Origin: Euptelea pleiosperma
Taxonomy: Eukaryota > Streptophyta > Magnoliopsida > Ranunculales > Eupteleaceae
Direction: 5' to 3'
Length of the DNA stretch: 64,000 nt
Assembly: GCA_035048495.1 (NCBI GenBank)
Contig: CM068544.1
Span: 12,208,138 to 12,272,137 of the forward strand
The translations under genes were made by a program, and so were the position numbers. Within the stretch, counting starts at the first letter, position 1; every line of letters begins with the position of its first letter. Under the pieces are notes generated by a model. It searched no databases. It saw only the letters and a program-made list of their open reading frames with translations, and was not told where the DNA came from. Positions 42,319 through 55,536 of the stretch are shown here, piece after piece.

Positions 42319-44475
42319 TCAGTCTTCATATATTGGATCAATAAGATCTATCTCGAAGGTTTGAATAGATGACACGTCTAATTCTTGAAAAGGTTTGAGA
42401 CGCTGTCCATTGACCTGGAAGGTTGAATTATCCTTCGGATCCTCAACAGTTATAGCCCCATAGGGCTTGACTTCAGTAACAACAAATGGGCCTGACCATC
42501 GGGACTTCAATTTTCCAGGGAAGATGTGAAGTCTAGAATTATAAAGTAAGACCTTCTGTCCCTGGTGGAAATCCTTCCTAAGAATGCTCTTGTCATGTAT
42601 CCATTTCATTTTATCTTTATACTTTTTTGACAAGGCATATGAATCATTTCTCAGTTCATCCAATTCATTGAGTTGTAAATTCATTTCCTCTCCTGCTGCG
42701 TCTAAGTCAAAATTGAGTTTTTTGATCGCCCATAGGGCGCGATGCTCAATCTCAATAGGGAGATGACAAGGTTTACCATAAACCAACCAGTATGGAGACA
42801 TATTCAAGGGAGTTTTATAAGCTGTTCGGTAAGCCCATAGAGCATCTGAGAGGCGTGTAGACCAGTCTTTACGAGTTGTATTGACTGTCTTCTCCAGTAT
42901 TTGCTTGATTTGCTGATTGGAGACCTCGACCTGACCGCTGGTCTGTGGATGGTAAGCAAGGGCAACCTTATGAGTTACACCGTACTTTTTCATTAACTTT
43001 TTAAAAACTCTATTGCAGAAATGGCTACCCCCATCACTTATAATGGCTTTGGGGGCTCTGAATCTTGTGAAAATGTACTCCCTCAAAAATCTCACAACAA
43101 CTTGATGGTCATTGGTTCTTGTAGGAATTGCCTCAATCCACTTAGAGACATAGTCCACAGCTAGGAGGATGAATTGGAAACCATTGGATGTAGGAAAGGG
43201 CCCCATGAAATCAATACCCCACATATCGAATATCTCATCGACTTGAATAGGGTTCAAGGGCATCATATTTCTCTAAGAAATTTTGCCAAGGTTTTGACAA
43301 TTAGGGCAGGCCTTGCAGTAGATATGTGTTTCTCGAAACAGAGAAGGCCAGTAGAATTCACATTGTAGGATTTTCTCAGCCGTCTTTTTGGAACTAAAGT
43401 GACCACCACATGGTTGGTCATGACAAGAGGACAAGATGTTTAATTGCTGAGATTCAGGGACACAGAGACGAATAATCTGGTCAGGACAGTATTTATATAA
43501 ATAAGGCTCGTCCCAAGAGTAATACTTAACTCTTGCTAGGAATTGATTTTTGTCCTGTTTTGACCAATGAGATGGTATTTCCTCCGTCACTAGGTAATTG
43601 ACAATGTCAGCATACCATGGGGTGACGGAGATAGCGAACAGTTGTTCGTCAGGAAAAGTTTCGAGAATGGGCTGAGATTCAAAATTAGACTCTAAAGTCA
43701 GCCTTGACAAGTGATCAGCCACAACATTCTCAGTTCCTTTCTTGTCCCTGCTCTCTAGATCGAATTCCTGTAATAGAAGGATCCATCTTATCAATCTCGG
43801 CTTCGTCTCCTTTTTGGACATTAGATATCTCAGAGCCGCATGATCCGTATAAACTATGACTTTAGTGGCCAATAAGTATGGTCTGAATTTATCCAGAGCA
43901 AAAACAACGGCCAGAAGCTCTTTTTCAGTAGTGGAGTAGTTTAACTGAGCCGAGTTTAAAGTCTTACTCGCATAGTATATCACATGTGGCATTTTGTTGA
44001 CTCTTTGGCCCAAAACTACTCCAAGAGCATAGTCGGATGCGTCACACATCACTTCAAAAGGTATGGTCCAATCAGGAGGGCGGATGATGGGCGCAGAAGT
44101 AAGCTCAGATTTAAGACGCTCGAATGCCTTTGCACAGTCAGCATTGAAGTCAAAAGGGCTATCCTTAGCTAGAAGACTACATAGGGGTCAAGCTATCTGG
44201 GAGAAATCCTTAATGAATCTCCTGTAGAATCCTCTATGTCCAAGAAAAGATCGAATATCACGCACAGATTTAGGAATTGGTAGGGTCGAGATAATATCAA
44301 TCTTGGCTTTGTCAACCTCAATACCCTTGTCAGAAATGACATGTCCTAGTACGATTCCTTTCTTTACCATAAAGTGACATTTTTCCCAATTTAGGACAAG
44401 TCGCTTATCCTGACATCTTGCGAGTACCAGACTCAGATGTTGGAGACAGTCATCGAAAGAGGATCCAAAGACAGA

Positions 44476-44490
44476 GAAGTCATCCATGAA
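44476..44490 (-). other. RT catalytic box FMDDF in element 4
   Basis: Codons for Phe-Met-Asp-Asp-Phe, carrying two of the three RT metal-binding aspartates. Element 1 has FMEDF at the same place (16743-16757). Confidence 0.9.
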
Positions 44491-46718
44491 AACTTCTAAG
44501 AACCGTTCGACCATGTCCGAAAATATACTCATCATACACCTTTGAAAAGTCGCAGGTGCATTACAGAGGCCAAAAGGCATGCGACTGTAGGCAAAAGTGC
44601 CAAAGGGACAGGTGAACGTGGTCTTCTCATGGTCCTCGGGTGCAATGGGAATCTGATTATATCCCGAGTAACCATCTAGGAAGCAATAGTAGGAATGACC
44701 TGCAAGACGTTCCAACATCTGATCAATGAATGGGAGAGGGAAATGGTCTTTCCGAGTGTTGGTATTTAGCCGTCTGTAGTCAATACAGACTCTCCATCCT
44801 TTCTTTAAGCGCTGGGTCACCATTTCTCCTTGATCATTTTCTACAACAGTGAATCCCGCCTTCTTAGGTACGACATGGATTGGACTCACCCATTTGCTAT
44901 CAAAGATGGGGTAAATGATACCCGCATCTAGCAATTTTAGAATTTCATCCCGTACTACTTCTTTTAGGACCGGATTTAACCTCCTCTGGTGCTCTCTAGA
45001 CGTCTTAGAGTCGTCTTCAAGATAAATGTGATGTTGACACACAGAAGGGTCTATCCCACGAATGTCATCAATGGTCCATCCTATGGCTGATTTGTGCTTC
45101 TTTAGCAACATAATCAGTCTCTCTTTTTGGAACGCAGATAGGGCAGAAGAAATGATGATAGGATAAGTCTCTTCAGGACCAAGATAAGCATAAGATAGTT
45201 CAGAGGGTAGAGGCTTAAGCTCAAGTTTCTGATCAGTGGAGCTTGATTCTTCCTCCTCTACCGAGATAGAGTTGACAGTAGTAAGATCTCTGATCATGGT
45301 TAGCAGAGGCTCGTACTCAACAATAGGAGGAGGAGTAGAAATCAGTGTAACTGACTCTTGGATATTATTATCCTCAAAAATTGCTGACTCCCATTGGAAG
45401 TCAGAATCAAAGTGCTCTTGGCACTGTTTCAAGATATCTTCGGTGGAGTCCTGAATTAGACTCTCAACGGCATACATTTCATCTGTCACATCGCGATCGG
45501 CATCCTGTCGCATAAGTCGAAAGATGTTAACCTCAGCCTTTAGGTTGCCGAAGGCAATTGACATATTCCCGTCCCTACACCCGATGTGTGCATTCGCAGT
45601 AGCAAGGAACGGTCGGCCTAGAATGACCGGGATTCGATTATCCTGACACGGTTCTGTGTCGAGGATGATGAAGTCTACAGGGTAGTAAAAGTTAGCTACT
45701 TTCACTAGGACATCTTCAATAATTCCCCGTGGAATTTTTATGGACTGGTTGGCCAGCTTCAGAGTGATTTTTGTTGGCTTCATATCCTTGAGGCCTAACT
45801 GTTGGTATACCGAAAATGGTATGAGATTTACACTAGCTCCTAAGTCCAACAAAGCTGTGCAACTAAAATTATCACCGATTTCACACTACACAGTAGGACT
45901 TCCCGGATCTTTATGCTTAATTACACTATTGCGTTGGATGAACGCTGTAGCTTTTTCTGCCAAAAAGGCATCTTTGGGTACATGCGTACGCCGTTTGACA
46001 GTGCGTAATTCTTTCAGGAATTTGGCATAGGAAGGGATCTGTTTAATAGCAGATAGGAAGGGGATATTGATCTGGACGTCTTTGAAAACGTCTAAGATCT
46101 CTGAAAATTGCTGATCTCTTTTGTCTTGGACAAGCCTGTCCGGGAAGGGAGGCTTAATCCGACAAATAGATTTGTCCTTCGCCTGATATCTCTGCACTGG
46201 GATTGTAGATTTTGGTGCATGCTTCACAGCATCAGAGGTGGATTTTGAAATGTGTTCCTCTGTGCTCGGTTTAGGAATAGGAGCAGGAGATGGCTCTGAC
46301 AGTTCTTTTACTCCCATATCCACAGTCTTTCCAGATCGGAGTGTGGTAACAGCTTGTACCTCTCCTTGGTAGTTTGGATTCTGTGACTGGGAACCGACCT
46401 CATAAACTACGCCCTTGACATTCCCTTTAGGATTTGCAATAGGTTGGCTAGGAAAGATGCCTTTGGCTTTCTCAGCTTCTAAATTCCCGAGACGCTGCTC
46501 TAGGCGCTGCATGGACTGGGTTTGCTGCACAATAAATTGTGATAAGAGGTCTTCTAGACCGGGTTTAGGAGCAGCTTGAGCAACCAGTTCACGATTTGAG
46601 CTCATAGGGGTAGAATAATTGTAGGATTGAGGTGCAGTTTGACTTAACTGCAGATTCTGGGGATTTTGATTAGGTGCCTGTTGACCAGAGTATTGTCCTT
46701 GCTGGAATGATCGATTCT

Positions 46719-47868
46719 AATTAGACGGGTATTGACTCGTCTGGTTTTGACTCTGTTGGTACTGTCCCTGTTGGTATTGTCCCTGTTGGTATTGCCTGTT
46801 GGGTTGATTAAACCCAGGAGGATATGTGCTCTGCGCAGGTCTTTGTTGTGTAGCAGACTGCTGCCTCCAGGAAAAGTTAGGATGATTTCTCGTATCAGGA
46901 TGGTATGTTTGGCTATACGAGTTCTGGGTAGGTGGTTTAAAGGTATTAAACGCACAAACTTCTTCTTGGAGTGGAGGGGCACATTCTTCATTTAAAGGAC
47001 AATTTTCAGTAGAGTGGGAGGGCTGTAAACAGATATTACAGGGTTCCATGAGGTTCTCTTGACCTATATTCATGACTGGGGCAGAATGGTGAACAGGCTT
47101 GTGTACAGACACAGCCAGGGCAGAGACTGACTTGGTCAACTCTTGAATGAGGGATTTGAGTTCAGGGTCAACCTTTGCTTCATTTCCCATATTAGTTTTC
47201 AGGACCGGAGTATTTCGACTGAAGTCATTGTCAATCGTCCAATGCTGGGAATTTTCACTTAATTCTCCCAAAAATTTGTACGCTTCAGTAGGAGTATTAT
47301 GCATGAATTTTCCTTGGCACATTGACTCAACCATAGTGCGGGACTCATCAGTAAGTCCCTTGTAGAAAATGTGAACCAGACTGCCTTTGTCGATACTGTG
47401 ATGTGGACACTTGGTCAGATGATCCTGGAATCGTTCCCAAGCTTCATAAAATTTCTCATTGGACTTTTGTCGGAAGTCCTGTATGAGTTGTTTCATTTGA
47501 TTAGTACGAGTCATGGGGTAAAATTTGGACATAAATTTTCCTACAAGTTCTTTCCAATTTGTGATAGAATCTGCAGGAAGAGAGTAAAGCCAGTCCGAGG
47601 CTCTATCCTTTAGAGAGAAAGGTAAAACTCTCAGTCTAACGTTGTCATCATCAAGATTCTGATTTCTAAAGAGTAGGATGACATGTTGAAATTCCCTGAT
47701 ATGGGAATAGGGGTCTTCTCTGGGGAGACCTCTAAAATTTGGCAGCATTTGAATAGTTTGCGGCCTGATCTCGAATTGTACCGCCACAGTAGGTGGAAGA
47801 ACAATGCATGATGGCAGGTTGGCTGAGATCGGCGCATACGTCTCGATGAGGGGACGTTCGTCTGCCAT
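46719..47868 (-). pseudogene. gag: Gag part of element 4 up to the first stop
   Basis: 383 residues. It forms the virus-like particle shell and binds RNA. The capsid region reads FEIRPQTIQML...REDPYSHIREF...WKELVGKFMSKFYP...FYEAWERFQDHLTKCPHH, typical of plant retrotransposon gag. The CCHC knuckle is C-x2-C-x4-H-x4-C. The tail is Q-, N- and Y-rich with repeats of QQGQY. It ends at TAG after SQYPSN; the frame continues beyond with similar Q/N-rich sequence, so this is not the natural gag end. Shell and knuckle regions are intact and this piece could still be made. Confidence 0.75.
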
Positions 47869-49412
47869 GACGATGAAGGTATTTTCTCTGGTAGAGTGGG
47901 GAGGAAAGGGGGAGGGGTGATGAATAGTGGAAGACTCCACTGTAAGAGAATGATTCTCAGATCGAATCAATCTACGATTGGATCTAGTCCAAGCGGGCAT
48001 GTGCTGAAAGAGCAAGCCTCTAGAGTCGGCAAGAGGTGTATGAAACCAAATAAGCCTAGATGATACACACAAAGCAACAGATATTCTTAACCTAAACAAT
48101 CAGGATAGTATTATGAATTATCTTGTTAGTGTAGGGCTAGTGTAGATTATGACAGTGGGCGGACCACTGGTTTATCTTCAAATACCCGCCGGACTAACTT
48201 TTCACTCTATAGGTTCTCACCAGGCTATACTCTTCAAAGCAAATCCGCTAGTACTAACTCAAGTTGACTGCAAGATAATCCGAAGCCTAGACAGACGTGA
48301 TGCACATCGGCTGACTTAAGTACGCCCCAGACTAACCGGATTTGTCAAGCGTGAAGATGAGTTTTCCCAGAAGAGGAGCTAGGGTTGGTTCGTGTTCCTA
48401 ATCCGACACTAGCTAATCCGACAGACAATCAAGGAGGCCACTTACGAGCTCGGTATACTTGAGTAGTAGGGACCTATGGGTGTGTTAGATAACAGGGACC
48501 CGCACTCATGGACTTAATCGACTTGATCTTTGAAGGGGTCGCTTTGTGTGGAGTTTTCCTCGAACACCGATCTAAGTGGGCTCTATTCTTGATTAATTTT
48601 AATTCTTGGCTGTGGTTGCACAAAAGCTGGAATGACGAGGTGAGTGATGAAATCCCACCAGTTTCAAGTTAGAGCTGGGTTTGCTCTTTAATGTATTTTA
48701 TTACGGCCAAACCAAGCAGTTCCGATAATTTTTGCGAAAGCAAATAGACAATCGGGACAGTATTTTGCACAATGAGCAAGATCGCACTCAAGGCAAGGTA
48801 TAGAAACTTACCTACCCGTTGGCTACGCACGGGGTCTCCTCCGTGAGATAGGGAGGGGTATCCAAATGGGCTTGGGCCCGACTCCACCTCTTTGAGCTTT
48901 CGCTCCCTACTCACTTGGTAAACGCAATCCGCAATCACGTTAGTCCACAATGGTCTATGGTATGTAATTGGAAGGTATACCGCCTTTGGGGTTTCAAGAA
49001 ACACACAATGATTTAGGGCAGGTATTGTGAATTAGTTCCAATTAGGGTTTGAAATTCAACTTTAGCTATTCCCGAATTAGGATTCGGAAATATCTACTTT
49101 TGAATTACCCGGAGTTGGAAATCTTCCAATTTGAATCAAGTAACCAATAGTGATCTAACTAGAAATAGCAGAATTGAAATCTGATCCTAATATTTTTGGT
49201 ATATTTAATTAGTTAATTATCTAGCAGTTATTCTAAAAGCAGAGAAAATAAAGTCCTAAGTTATTACAACTTTGCACTCGGCCGTCCGAGGCATTAAAAT
49301 AATAAGTGGAAAATGTGAAAAATAAAGTGGAAAGTTTCCGATTTGGATCGGATCTTGAAGATTAAGCAGCTTTCCGAATTGCTGTTCGTCTTTTTGCAAT
49401 CCCGTCAACCTT
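47869..49412 (-). mobile_element. Element 4 5' leader (reverse)
   Basis: About 1.5 kb between primer site and gag. It is collinear with the leader of element 6 (63000-64000), with much looser matches to elements 2, 3 and 5. Shared blocks include GTGGGATTTCATCAC, GCGGGTCCCTGTTATCTAACACACCCA and CCCACTGTCATAATCTAC. No conserved ORF; the 111-aa ORF at 48669-49004 reappears partly in element 6 (63414-63650) only because the leaders are similar. Confidence 0.8.
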
Positions 49413-49428
49413 CCCGGCAACGGCGCCA
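49413..49428 (-). promoter_or_regulatory. Primer binding site, element 4: exact tRNA-Asp match
   Basis: The + strand reads CCCGGCAACGGCGCCA, identical to the 3' end of plant tRNA-Asp; the sense strand is its complement. Two bases separate it from the 5' LTR at 49431. Confidence 0.9.
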
Positions 49429-49430
49429 TT

Positions 49431-52400
49431 TTAAATTAGGATTTTTCTGCGTCGTTGGTTACGGAAACCCTAGATCTCAACAATATTTGTAATTTCTCCG
49501 ATTTGGTTCACTTAATCTGCAAAAATGCAGACTTGCATAGTGGCTCGTGTCGGGTATCGTCCGCACTCGGGGTTAGGGCAAATAAAGAACAAATTAAGGG
49601 AAATATGCTTAGAAATGATGGCACAATGAAGAAAGATATTTCAATTAAATTTAATAATTCATCAAGTGTTTACAAAAATTGAATCAAATAAAACAAACTA
49701 ATATTTAATCCTAGAAAGCAATGAGAGTAGAGAGAGAAAATGGGGATTTTAGAGAGAGAAGGCAATGTAGAGAGAAAAGTTAGAGAAAACAACGATTTAG
49801 AGAGAGAAAATCTATGAGAGAGAAAGAGAGGGAAAATGAGAATTTAGAGAGAGAACAAAGTAATGAGAGGGTTTAAAGATAGAAAGAGAAAGAGGAAAGA
49901 GATTCACCTTAAGATCTCACCTTTTGATTCGATCCACGGATGAAAAGAAAGTCCACTAAGTGGTTGCATGTGTTGCACCACGGGGTGGTCTTTGATGCAC
50001 TGTTGCTGACCGTGTGGTAGGATGGTGATGCAGAGATGTGGAATGAAGCAAATGGTGACCGGAGAAGAAGGTGTAGAACTTATGCCAAGGACGAAGTGGA
50101 TCTGGAGGTGCACTTGACTTGCAGCGGCAAAGAAGTGACTGTTGGAGCTTGCAAGTGGTGATGGAGAGTGCTCGACGTACTGGCAAAGGGAGGAGCAACA
50201 CGTTGCAGGTGGTGCAGGGCGAAGGGTTTGCAGGCTAAACAAGAACCCAGCAACACTTGAGGAGTTTCAATGCTGGTTTGAAGAGGGAGGCGTTGAAGGT
50301 GATGTGTGCTAACGGTGGTGAGTTGAGGGGCAGCAGAACCGGTGGAGAAGGTGATGATGGAGTGCAGGTTGCAGGGATACTGACACTCGAAGGTTTCAGG
50401 CATTGAAGGCAGCCCGAAGGAATGGTGTTGCAGTGGCTGCAAGGAAGATGGGAGGCGGAGCAGCAGGTGAGATGGTGACCGGAGTTGCAGGCTGCAACTC
50501 CGGTTGGGGACGTGAGAAGTGGTGAAGATGAAAAGAAAAACAAAGGAGAAGGAGAGGAGATTGGTAAAGGGGCTTGCTGGTTTTAATGGAGAGCACGGTG
50601 GTGTGCTGTGGGGACGATCGCCGGAGTTGCAAGTCTGCAACTCTGGTAGCTTTGAAGAAGTATAAGAAGAGAAGAAGGAAATCTGAGGAAGAGAAAAGGA
50701 TCTCTTACCGTTGTAGCCTGATGGAGATGTGAAGGAGAAGAGGAGATCACTGTGGTGGATCAACTCCGGTCAGAGTTGCATTAGGTGTGGTGATCGTTAG
50801 TGGCTATGACGGTGATTTTTAGGGGCATTGCTGGTGTGGCTGCAAAGAAGATGACCGCTAGAAGGAGGTGGAGGCTTGCACGGTTGCTGGTTCGCACAGC
50901 TACCAAACCGTGGGTTGCTGCTGTGCAAATAAGATGAAGGTGGCTTATGGAGGGGAGCAAGATGAAAACGGTGGTGAGAGAGGCGTTGCAGGTAGAGGAA
51001 ACGGACTGGAGTATGGAGGGGTGTGCTGGTTCACTGTGCAACCAACAAGCATGAGAAAGAAAGAGAATGATTGAGAGAAGAAGGGAGAGAGAAATAGAAG
51101 CTAGGGGGAGGCTTGCACGGTTGCTGGTTCGCACAGCTACCAAACCGTGGGTTGCTGCTGTGCAAATAAGATGAAGGTGGCTTATGGAGGGGAACAAGAT
51201 GAAAACGGTGGTGAGAGAGGCGTTGCAGGTAGAGGAAACGGACTGGAGTATGGAGGGGTGTGCTGGTTCACTGTGCAACCAACAAGCATGAGAAAGAAAG
51301 AGAATGATTGAGAGAAGAAGGGAGAGAGAAATAGAAGCTAGGGGGAGGGAACCGTACGTGAAACCCGCCCAGACGTGCTGGCGAGTTTGTTAGAGGATTA
51401 GGAGAGGAACGAGGAGCAACACAGGGGGTAGCTGGTGATACTTGCTGGTTGCGCCGGCCGGAGTTGCAGGTTGCAACTCCGGTGAGAGAAGAAAAAAAGA
51501 AAGAAGAAGAAGATGAAGGAGAAGCAGAAGCTTTCGCCGGTTTTTAATGGATTGTGAATGGCAGGTTGCTGGTCTTTAGAACAGCAAACCGTGAGAGGTT
51601 TCCCGGAGATGATGGGGAGATCACCGGAATTAATGGAATGGGATGGAGTTCGTGGTGAAGACCACAGTGGTGCGTGCTAAGAGAAATAAGAGCGTGGGCA
51701 GGGGGTGCAAACGTTCCTCTTTTTCTTCTTCACGGATGGAGAGCAACTCTTGGAAGCGGGAATGGAGGTGGCTTGCAACAATTCCGGCGAGCTTCTCGCC
51801 GGAATTAATGGTGAGAAGGTGTGATACACCAAGGAGAAGGAGCACACGTAGGTATTTCTTGTTAGCAATCTTGTTTCTTGGAGGGTTTAGAGGATGGAGA
51901 TAGGTTTAGGAGAAGAAGAGGTTGGAAAGAATAGAGGGGGGAGGGAACCAAACTTCTAAGGGAACCGTGGGTTCCTCTTATAGTTTTTAGGAGAGGAGTA
52001 GTGACTAGGAGAGAGAATTGTGGAATTAGTTGGAGAGGTTGAGGGAGAATTGGTCTTGTGAAGACCATTTCTCTCTCAAGCAAAGGTGGTGTGGGCTTCT
52101 AAGGAATGGGCTTTAGGCCATGAGGTTATTGGGTTATGAATCCATAGGCCTTGGGCTATTAAATGGGTAGGTCCAAGGCCATAGAGTTGGGCCAAGGAAA
52201 TTGCCACATGTCGGCCAGTGGGCCATAGGGATAATGGACCGAAGGATTGGGTATGGGTCATGGGCATGGGCATGGGCTCAAGGATAAGCGCCCCTAATGG
52301 GCCAAATGGATATGGGCCTCTTGTGAGGCCATGGGTTAGGGTGCGTTTGGCCGGTAAGGAAAAAAATGGTAAATGAGCCCAAAACACCATGGGCTCTAGG

Positions 52401-53335
52401 ACGGGTTACAAGGCCGTGGGCTTCCAATTTGCTTGTGGGCCACTTGGCCATGGGGGCTGTTAGATGATGGAACTATGATAATTGGATGAGATGAGGTGGT
52501 GGTTTGACTCGGTCCACAATTGGCGGACCGTAGGATCTGGAGAGATCCAACGGTCAGATGAATGATCTAACGGTCGAATTGAAGATCTAACGGTAGAAGA
52601 ACTATGAGAGATGGAATAAAGCTAAAGGAGAGAAGATATAAGGTTAGATGATGGAGATCAGAGAGTTATGATGATCGATCTGAGGATCGGATGGTAGATC
52701 TGGGGATCTAATGGTAGGATGAGATGATCTATGGGTTAGATATCAGAGTCTAGAGAGATGGAGAGAGAATTAGGAGAGAGGATAGAGAAAATAATACAAA
52801 ATAAAGGCAAAAGAGCTGGCGGAGGGTCATGAACCCTGATCTTCAATGTAATCTTCCATCGGTTTCACCAATTATGTAAGCCGTCATTTTATGTCAGTTG
52901 GTGCGACTTTGAATCACTTTGGCCCGTCTCTTGGTCTTCAGCTTTTCCTCTCTCTTGGTTCTTTATCTGGCTCTACGATCCTCTGACTTGACCCGTACTT
53001 GGCCGGTCTCTTCTTGTCATAGCTTGTTGACTCCTTAAGCTTTGATATTAGGCTTCTATGGTTGATCGTGGGCCCGCAAGTCTCTAAAATCGCCCGATTG
53101 GGTTTCCTGCGAGAGAAAAGCACGTAATGAGACTTAATCAAAATGGCTTCATATCTAGACTATCCGAAATGCGTATATTTCATGCAAATAGTTAATTTTC
53201 GTTTAAAGATTGCGCTCTACGCATTGGAAGAAACTCTTACGTGAAAAAGTCGACGAAAAGACAAGTTTTGCGTAGGAGAATGCGACATCGCTATAAGGAT
53301 AATGGCTTAAAATAAGTACTTTTGAGCGAATATCA
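49431..53335 (-). mobile_element. Element 4 5' LTR (3,905 bp)
   Basis: Collinear with the 3' LTR at a constant offset of 12,975 bp. Begins TTAAATTAGG (the other LTR has TGAAATTAGG) and ends GCGAATATCA, followed by GTCTG. Carries the same hairpins (50479-50503, 50621-50646, 51458-51482, 51780-51806) and 237-bp duplication (50870-51343). Confidence 0.95.
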
Positions 53336-54515
53336 GTCTGCACAACGTGGAGTGAAGAAGATGGCTGTGAGGGCGTTGTTGTTTGCAGGCGGCGTAGGAA
53401 GAAAAAATGGTGGCATTGGAAAGAGGAGAAGATGGCTAGGAGATGGAGAAAGGACAGCTTCACGGTGACTGGTTCATGGGAAGAAAGGAGGTTCAAGAAG
53501 GTGCTGCCAATGAGGAGAGGAGTTGAGCCATCCATTGAGAGTGGGATGCACTAGTGGGTTAGTGGCTGCTGGTCGAATATGGTCTGTTTACACCGTGGGG
53601 AGTGATTGCTGCTAGTGAGGAGGAATAGAGAGGTGCTGGAGAGAAGGAGCAGGTGCAGGTGGATCTCACGGCCAAGGCAGGCCGAGAGATGGATTAGCAA
53701 GGGATCTTGTTGGTTTGACAGTGTGCTCACGGCCCAGGAGAGGTGGAAAGTGCTCCATCCTTATAAGGAGATCCAAGCTGTTGGAGGCTGCACTTGGGAG
53801 CTTGCTGTAGGTGGTGGTCCGGCCGGTGTTTCACTGGAGTTGCAGCACCGTGAAACGCTCGAAAGAAGAAGAGAACGTGCACAGATTTTGCATGGGTTGG
53901 GAAGCGTCTACTGTTGCATGCACAAGGAGGAGCAGCACTGGTGGAGGAGCAGGTGCTCCTGGCAGGTGGTGAAGGCAGCACTTGAAGAGAGGAGGAGAGG
54001 AGTAGCACCTGCAGGTGAGGTGTTGAACGGTGCTGCATGGTGATCACCGGTTGTTGCAGGAGCACAACAAGTGCAGATCGTGAAGACGCACCAGTGGTAC
54101 GTGACTGAAAAGATGCCATTAGGAGAGGCACACGGTCTGCAATGGAGGAGGGAAGGAGGAGCAACAGTCCGTTTAGGAAGGAGCAGGACATTGCTGGTTC
54201 TGAGGAACCAGCAGTGGTGCACGGTGAATCAGATGGGGATGAGCCCATGGCTCCTCTGTTTTTCTCCCAAAGAGAGAGCTCTCGGGAGTGAGATATGGGA
54301 GAGATTGAGAGCATGGGAGAGGTTGTTAGGGAGATAGAATAGGGAGAGGGATAAGGGAGGACTTGTTCCTCCCTTTGAGCATCCAAGTGAGAGAGATATC
54401 CACGTGGGTCATTTAGGGGGAATGGTCATGGAAGGCCGTTTCTCCCTCATTCCAACTAAAATGAAACCTTGGACCATTGATTTGGAGGGGCCCATGGAGA
54501 AGTGGTGATGATGGA
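53336..54515 (-). mobile_element. LTR-f, piece 3 (reverse)
   Basis: Continues LTR-f after element 4. GC-richer, with many GTTGCAG/CTGCAAC half-sites (about 53820-54150) and, near 54425-54450, a GGTCATGG...CCGTTTCTCCCTC remnant of the U3 palindrome. ORFs (53606-54043 +, 53727-54386 -) show no domain and no conservation. Interrupted at 54515 by LTR-h. Confidence 0.8.
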
Positions 54516-55524
54516 TGATATTCGCTTAAAAGTGCCTATTTTCCACTGTTATCTTCTAAGCATTTTCACACTCTCCTACGTTAAAATGCTCTATTTATCT
54601 ACTTTTCTACGTAAGAGTCTCTTTTGTTGCATAGAACACACTTTTCTGGACCAAATGGTATATTTGCATGCATTAAACACATTTTCAGAAGTCTAGACAT
54701 GAAGTCATTCTGATAGAGTCTCATTACGCGCTTCTTCTGTCGTAGGAAACCCCGATGGGACAATTCTCGAGACTTGCGAGCCCACATCGATCAGGAAAGC
54801 CCATTATCAAAGCTTAAAGAGCCCACATGCTATGACTAGAAGATATGGGCCAAATATGGGTTGAATAAGAGGACCAAAAAGCCGGTCCAAAGAACGAAGT
54901 GAGTAGGAGAGCCAATGATCAAGAGACGGACCAAAGCGTTTAAAGCCACATGAGTCAGCAAGGAATGATAGTCTACTCTACTGGAGAAGCGTGAGGATGG
55001 TCACAGTGAAGACCAGGGTTCCAGACCCTCTGCCAATACTTTTATCTCTATTTTCTGATATTTTCTCTCTCATCTCTCCTTACTCTCTCTCTTCATCTCT
55101 CAGTCCTCGAATCTACTGACCTAACCCCAGAACTCTTGCCCATTGGCTCTGTCTCATCTCCCTTAGCTTTCTGACCGTTGGATCTTCAATCAGACCGTTG
55201 GATCTTCCATCGGACCGTTGGATCTCTCTAGATCCGTCGATCTACCAATCTGGGTCCCAATCAAGTCACCATCCATCCGATCGCCATCAGATTGTCTGTC
55301 ACATCATCTTATGAGACGATGGACATCATCAATCCATGTGGGCCAGTAGCCGGGCCCATCATCATCGACCCGCTGTCCGACCAGTTAGTGGACCTCGTGA
55401 ATTTTAATTAAATTTTAAAAAATGGGGGGTCCACTAAATGGGGAAATTCCCCAAAGAAAAGTAGAGTTTTACTTAAAAAAAAAAAAAAAAAACAAATTTA
55501 ATATTTTTAATGGAAATTAGGAGC

Positions 55525-55536
55525 TTTATATAAAGG
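55525..55536 (+). promoter_or_regulatory. TATA box in LTR-h
   Basis: TTTATATAAAGG, in the position of the TTTAAAAGG boxes of LTR-a and LTR-d relative to the TGGAAATTAG half-palindrome upstream and AACCCTAAT downstream. Confidence 0.6.

Larger units (their letters stand above)
42319..47868 (-). pseudogene. gag-pol: Element 4 gag-pol polyprotein, one frame with four in-frame stops
   Basis: A single reading frame of 1,849 residues from the Met at 47868 (MADERPLIE) to TAG/TAA at 42319. Gag: capsid-type region (about residues 25-210) and a CCHC zinc knuckle at residues 277-290 (47040-46999). Protease: DLGAS near 45845. RT: WVSPIHVVPKKAG, YRRLNTNTRKDHF, catalytic FMDD at residues 1127-1130. RNase [11 protein letters not shown] (about 43830-43860). 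Integrase: HHCC ([10 protein letters not shown]...CKACPNC), then [17 protein letters not shown] and GQVEVSN giving D, D, E. Stops at codons 384 (TAG, 46717), 661 (TAG, 45886), 1227 (TGA, 44188) and 1532 (TAG, 43273). Against element 1, the last two stand where CGA and CAG would be. The start 77 codons upstream at 48099 is less likely, being leader-like sequence. Confidence 0.9.
36456..53335 (-). mobile_element. Element 4: full-length Athila-like element with gag-pol (16,880 bp, reverse)
   Basis: Two 3,905-bp LTRs (36456-40360 and 49431-53335) enclose a 9,070-bp interior with polypurine tract, gag-pol, leader and primer site. Perfect target duplication GTCTG at 36451-36455 and 53336-53340. By eye the LTRs differ at about 33 sites (0.85%) with no length difference, so the insertion is recent. 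The terminal TG of the 3' LTR reads TT on the primer-site side of the other LTR (49431-49432). It sits within LTR-f. Although the LTRs are young, gag-pol has four in-frame stops. Confidence 0.95.

Noticed and set aside
37105..50763. 227-aa ORFs repeated at 37105-37788 and 50080-50763, and the 165-aa pair
   Set aside because: They recur because they lie in the two LTRs of one recent insertion; no domain, and other subfamilies lack them.
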